NCBI RefSeq assembly: GCF_026342015.1
Contig: NZ_JAPENL010000002.1
Span: forward strand, 935,001-999,000
Direction: 5' to 3'
Source of the DNA: Micromonospora lupini
GTDB lineage: Bacteria > Actinomycetota > Actinomycetes > Mycobacteriales > Micromonosporaceae
Length of the DNA stretch: 64,000 bases
This document shows positions 61,184 to 64,000 of the stretch, piece by piece (the first letter of the stretch is position 1; each line of letters opens with the position of its first letter). Position numbers and translations under genes: made by a program. The notes beneath the pieces were generated by a model. It ran no database searches, was not told where the DNA came from, and was given only the letters and a program-made list of their open reading frames with translations.

Positions 61184-61750
61184 TCAGGTCGGGGCCGACG
61201 TGATCGCGCGTAGTTCGGAGGCCACCTCGGCGATCAGGTCGGCGAGCGCGGCATCGCTGTCGGGTGCGACCCAGCGGGCGAGCGCGACCCGGAAGACCAT
61301 GACGCCGGACTCGGTCGCCAGAGCGGCGGTCGCCTCGCTGAGGCCCTTGGCCCGCAGAGCGGCAGCGACCGCGGCAGTCAGTGAACTCGTCTTGCGCAGC
61401 TCACGCTCCTGCAACTCGGGACTACTGGCGACGATCGACTGCCGCATCCGGACCAGCTCGAGGCGGTCGGTGAAGATCTCCTCCGCCACCCGGAGGAAGG
61501 CGGCGACGACCGCCTCGAACGGCCCGGCGTCCGTCTCGGCCACCGCCTTGACCAGAACCTCCTCCAGTTGCTCGCCGCCGCTGAAGAGGGCCTCGCGCTT
61601 GTCGCCGAAGAGCCGGTAGAAGGTGCGCTTGTCGAGGCCCGCGCGGGCCGCGATGTCGGTGACTGTCGTCTGTTCGAAGCCGCGCTCGCGGAACAGCTCG
61701 AGTGCGGCCGCCGCCAGGCGGCCGCGCGCGTCGGGTTGCCAGCGAGCCAT
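61184..61750 (-). CDS. TetR-family transcriptional regulator
   Basis: Repressor of 188 residues from ATG 61750. The N-terminal helix-turn-helix reads RLAAAALELFRERGFEQTTV, then TDIAARAGLDKRTFYRLFGD. The ligand-binding helical domain follows. It is divergent from an oxidoreductase gene, and the region between carries three copies of a 17-bp near-palindrome, consistent with control of both genes. The second half of the protein is Ala-rich and does not show a specific ligand family. Confidence 0.93.
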   Translation of the reverse strand: MARWQPDARGRLAAAALELFRERGFEQTTVTDIAARAGLDKRTFYRLFGDKREALFSGGEQLEEVLVKAVAETDAGPFEAVVAAFLRVAEEIFTDRLELVRMRQSIVASSPELQERELRKTSSLTAAVAAALRAKGLSEATAALATESGVMVFRVALARWVAPDSDAALADLIAEVASELRAITSAPT

Positions 61751-61766
61751 GCGGCGATGGTATCCG

Positions 61767-61847
61767 ATGTCACGTTGCGACATTCTTTCCCACCGAGCCA
61801 TGTCACATCGCGACATCATGGAGTACGGTGATGTCACTAGGCGACAT
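61767..61847. promoter_or_regulatory. three TetR-type operators
   Basis: Copies at 61767-61783, 61800-61816 and 61831-61847 all read ATGTCAC-nnn-GCGACAT with differing spacers. Start-to-start distances are 33 and 31 bp, close to three helix turns. The third lies 24 bp before the oxidoreductase ATG; the first lies 17 bp beyond the TetR ATG, upstream of its coding region. Confidence 0.85.
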
Positions 61848-61870
61848 GACCATCTCACAAAGGAACTGCC

Positions 61871-62779
61871 ATGCGCGTATTCGTCACAGGCGCCTCCGGC
61901 CACCTCGGCTCCGCGGTCGTGCCGAACCTGATCTCCGCCGGACACGACGTCATCGGTCTGGCCCGCTCCGACACGTCCGCCGCCGCGATCGAGAAGCTCG
62001 GCGCCGAGGTACGCCGTGGCGACCTCTCCGACCTCGACGCGCTTCGGGAGGAAGCGGCCGGCTCCGACGGAGTGGTCCACCTGGCGTTCCGCCACGACCT
62101 CCTGGTCAGCGGCAACCTGGCCGGCGCCGCCGAGGTCGACCTGGCGGCTCTCACGGCACTCGCCGACGGCCTGGCCGGCTCCGGCAAGCCCTTCGTCGGC
62201 ACGGGCGGGACAGCCATGCTCGTGCTGGGCGGCATCGTCGGCCGACCCGGCACCGAGCGCGACACCTTCCCGGCCGGCGGCTACCGGATCGACGCGGAGA
62301 ACTTCGTGGCCGGCCTCGCCTCCCGCGGTGTGCGCTCCTCCGTCGTCCGGCTCCCCATCGTGCACAGCTCGCTGGACCACGTCGGCTTCATCACCACAAT
62401 CATCAGGGCGGCCCGGCAGCACGGGTACGCCGCGTACGTCGGCGAGGGCACCAACAGGTGGTCAGCCGTGCACACGCTCGACGCGGCCGAGCTCTACCGA
62501 CTCGCCCTGGAAAAGGCCCCAGCCGGTGCGCGCCTGCACGCTGTCGCCGACGCAGGAGTTCCCTTCCGGCAGATCGCCGAGGCCATCGGCCGCAACCTCG
62601 ACATCCCGGTCCGGAGCATCAGCCCCGACGAGGCGAGCGGGTACTTCGGCTTCCTCGAGACGTTCGCGCAGCTGGACAACCCGACGTCGTCCGCCGTCAC
62701 GCGCGAGCTGCTGGGCTGGACCCCCGCCCACCCCGACCTCATCGCCGACCTGGACGCGGGGCACTACTTCCAGGCGTGA
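61871..62779 (+). CDS. NAD(P)-dependent SDR/epimerase-type oxidoreductase
   Basis: Extended-type short-chain dehydrogenase of 302 residues: nucleotide-binding GASGHLGSAVVPNLISAGHD, GDLSDLDALREEA, then FRHDLLVSGN and a C-terminal domain with SVVRLPIVH and WSAVHTLDAAELYRLAL. A Tyr-x3-Lys catalytic pair in the usual place is not obvious, and GTGGTAMLVLGG occupies the Ser region, so it may be an atypical (NmrA/epimerase-like) member. It is induced or repressed through the TetR sites upstream. Its substrate is unknown; such pairs often serve detoxification. Confidence 0.85.
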   Translation: MRVFVTGASGHLGSAVVPNLISAGHDVIGLARSDTSAAAIEKLGAEVRRGDLSDLDALREEAAGSDGVVHLAFRHDLLVSGNLAGAAEVDLAALTALADGLAGSGKPFVGTGGTAMLVLGGIVGRPGTERDTFPAGGYRIDAENFVAGLASRGVRSSVVRLPIVHSSLDHVGFITTIIRAARQHGYAAYVGEGTNRWSAVHTLDAAELYRLALEKAPAGARLHAVADAGVPFRQIAEAIGRNLDIPVRSISPDEASGYFGFLETFAQLDNPTSSAVTRELLGWTPAHPDLIADLDAGHYFQA

Positions 62780-62841
62780 CCCGCGAACGGCAGCCCGGAC
62801 CGTAGGGTCGGCACGGTGACGCACCTACGCGGAGTGAACTG

Positions 62842-64000
62842 ATGCCGATCCTGTGGCGGGACGCGATGAGTCACGCGCTCTACGGGCCGGGCGGCTTCTT
62901 CGTGGCCGGCCCGGGGCCGGCCGACCACTTCCGGACCAGCGTGCACGCCTCCCCGGCGTTCGCCACCGCGCTGCTACGCCTTCTCGATCAGGTCGACGTC
63001 GCCCTCGGCCATCCTGACCGGCTCGACGTCGTCGACGTGGGCGCGGGTCGAGGAGAGCTGCTCCGCGCTCTGCTGGCGTCCGTCGGGGGCGCGGTGGGGG
63101 TTTCCGTGCGTCGGTCACCCGACGAACCGTCGTCGGTCGCCGCCCGTCCGTCGCTAGCGGGCCGCGTGCGCTTCACAGCTGTGGAGTACGCGACCCGCCC
63201 CGAGAACCTGCCCGAAGAGATCACCTGGACAGCCGAGATCCCTGCCGAGATCACCGGGGTGCTGCTGGCCACCGAGTGGCTGGACAACGTGCCGCTGGAC
63301 CTGGCCGTGCACTCCGAGGACGGCTGGCGATACCTGCTGGTCGACCCGGAGAGCGGTGTCGAGTCGGTTGGCGGGCCCGTCGACGCCGCCGACCTCGACT
63401 GGCTGACCACCTGGTGGCCCAGCACCACGAGCCCTCCCGCGGTCGACGGCGACCCGACCTCGGGCGCCACGAGCCCTCTTACCGACGGCGACCCGACCCC
63501 GGAGTTGACCGGGACGGCCGCGACCAGCGAGACCGGGTCGGGTTTCCGGGCAGCCCGGCCGGCACAGGGATCAAGCCTGACCGCCCGGAGCCGGCCGGAA
63601 ACCCCCCACAGCGGCCAGCCGGAAACCCTCCACAGCAACCAACAGCGCGCCGAGATCGGCCGGACCAGGGACGAGGCTTGGGCGAGCGCGGTGCACAAGA
63701 TCCAGCGAGGGCTGGCTGTCGCGGTGGACTACGGGCATCTGCGGGAGGGACGGCCTGTCGACGGGACGTTGACCGGATATCGGGGTGGGCGGCAGGTGCC
63801 TCCGGTGCCGGACGGGTCGAGTGACGTGACAGCGCACGTGGCAATGGACTCGGTCGCCTCCGCCGGCGCGGCGGTCGCCAGGTGTGCGTACTCCCTGGTC
63901 TCGCAGGCCGAGGCGCTGCGGGCGCTCGGGGCCGACGGAGGGCGACCGCCGCTGAGCCTGGCCGGCGTCGACCCGGCCGGTTACGTGCGGGCGCTGGCCG
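62842..64000 (+). CDS. MidA-like SAM-dependent methyltransferase (partial)
   Basis: The frame is open from ATG 62842 to the window edge (386 residues). It begins PILWRDAMSHALYGPGGFFV, then VVDVGAGRGELLRALLASVG (SAM motif I), VLLATEWLDNVPLDL and RGLAVAVDYGHLREGR, the pattern of the NDUFAF7/MidA family of protein arginine or accessory methyltransferases. Between DWLTTWWPSTT and AEIGRTRDEAW about 75 residues of Ser/Pro/Thr-rich sequence intervene that I do not expect in the family. They include the palindromic repeat at 63541-63603. No frameshift is needed, so the protein may still be made. The C-terminus is cut by the window. Confidence 0.85.
   Translation, partial: MPILWRDAMSHALYGPGGFFVAGPGPADHFRTSVHASPAFATALLRLLDQVDVALGHPDRLDVVDVGAGRGELLRALLASVGGAVGVSVRRSPDEPSSVAARPSLAGRVRFTAVEYATRPENLPEEITWTAEIPAEITGVLLATEWLDNVPLDLAVHSEDGWRYLLVDPESGVESVGGPVDAADLDWLTTWWPSTTSPPAVDGDPTSGATSPLTDGDPTPELTGTAATSETGSGFRAARPAQGSSLTARSRPETPHSGQPETLHSNQQRAEIGRTRDEAWASAVHKIQRGLAVAVDYGHLREGRPVDGTLTGYRGGRQVPPVPDGSSDVTAHVAMDSVASAGAAVARCAYSLVSQAEALRALGADGGRPPLSLAGVDPAGYVRALA
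63541..63627. repeat. palindromic repeat inside the MidA-like coding frame
   Basis: CCGGCCGG (63555-63562 with 63591-63598) and GGTTTCCGG with CCGGAAACC (63541-63549 with 63595-63603) form the arms. The loop 63566-63591 is the same 26 nt found at 32695-32720 in inverted orientation. A degenerate 24-bp tandem unit ending CCACAGC follows (63595-63627). Confidence 0.75.

Overview
This window is high-GC actinobacterial chromosome. The gene content and order (clpC, lsr2, lysS, coaX, nadBC, panDC on one side; radA, disA, carD, ispDF, cysS, rlmB on the other) match a syntenic block conserved across Actinobacteria, including Mycobacterium. The SARP regulator, lone DUF397 protein, RDD and DUF2510 proteins and type III polyketide synthase cluster suggest Micromonosporaceae, probably Micromonospora or a close relative. 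That assignment is inference; no rRNA or tRNA gene is present to confirm it. I see no transposase, phage genes or CRISPR array.

Layout. 1-2.1 kb: rlmB (cut by the window edge) and cysS, overlapping by ATGA. 2.2-10.4 kb: accessory genes (IclR and MarR regulators, an AbiEi/DUF559 nuclease-like protein, a secreted subtilase, a HAD phosphatase, an EamA exporter with a divergent CGNR regulator, a GNAT enzyme) and a 0.7 kb intergenic region full of hairpin repeats. 10.5-18.3 kb: central-carbon genes (an enolase behind a MarR-type palindrome, class II fumarase, a large SARP-NB-ARC-TPR regulator, class I fumarase). 18.4-32.7 kb: tyrosine catabolism (AsnC-type regulator, hppD, an aminotransferase, fahA with an unassigned partner, hmgA), interleaved with two RDD membrane proteins, two beta-propeller proteins and a possible cell-surface complex (WxL-like protein, DUF916 protein, LPxTG protein). 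32.8-35.6 kb: TPR protein, ispF, ispD, carD. 35.9-41.3 kb: thioredoxin-like membrane protein, then a compact type III PKS / flavoenzyme / methyltransferase / UbiA prenyltransferase cluster. 41.4-48 kb: lipoprotein, radA, disA, membrane protein, def, ACT protein, mutY. 48.3-61 kb: clpC, lsr2, lysS, coaX, nadC, nadB, a septum-formation-type lipoprotein, panD, panC and a DUF2520 oxidoreductase. 61-64 kb: a TetR regulator and an NAD(P)-binding oxidoreductase sharing a three-operator control region, then a truncated MidA-like methyltransferase.

How it fits together. The carD-ispD-ispF-cysS-rlmB order, contiguous in mycobacteria, is here split by about 31.6 kb holding the tyrosine-to-fumarate pathway, both fumarases and the enolase. 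Fumarylacetoacetase releases fumarate and acetoacetate, so the nearby fumarases could carry the product into the TCA cycle. The type III PKS cluster contains the enzyme classes expected for a prenylated, methylated alkyl-phenol or quinone. The most unusual non-coding signals are several families of palindromic elements. One carries a 26-nt core that occurs both in a 25-bp-stem hairpin after hmgA and, inverted, inside the open frame of the MidA-like gene. Other notable sites are palindromic operators at four regulator or catabolic promoters and a cluster of DnaA-box-like 9-mers between clpC and lsr2.
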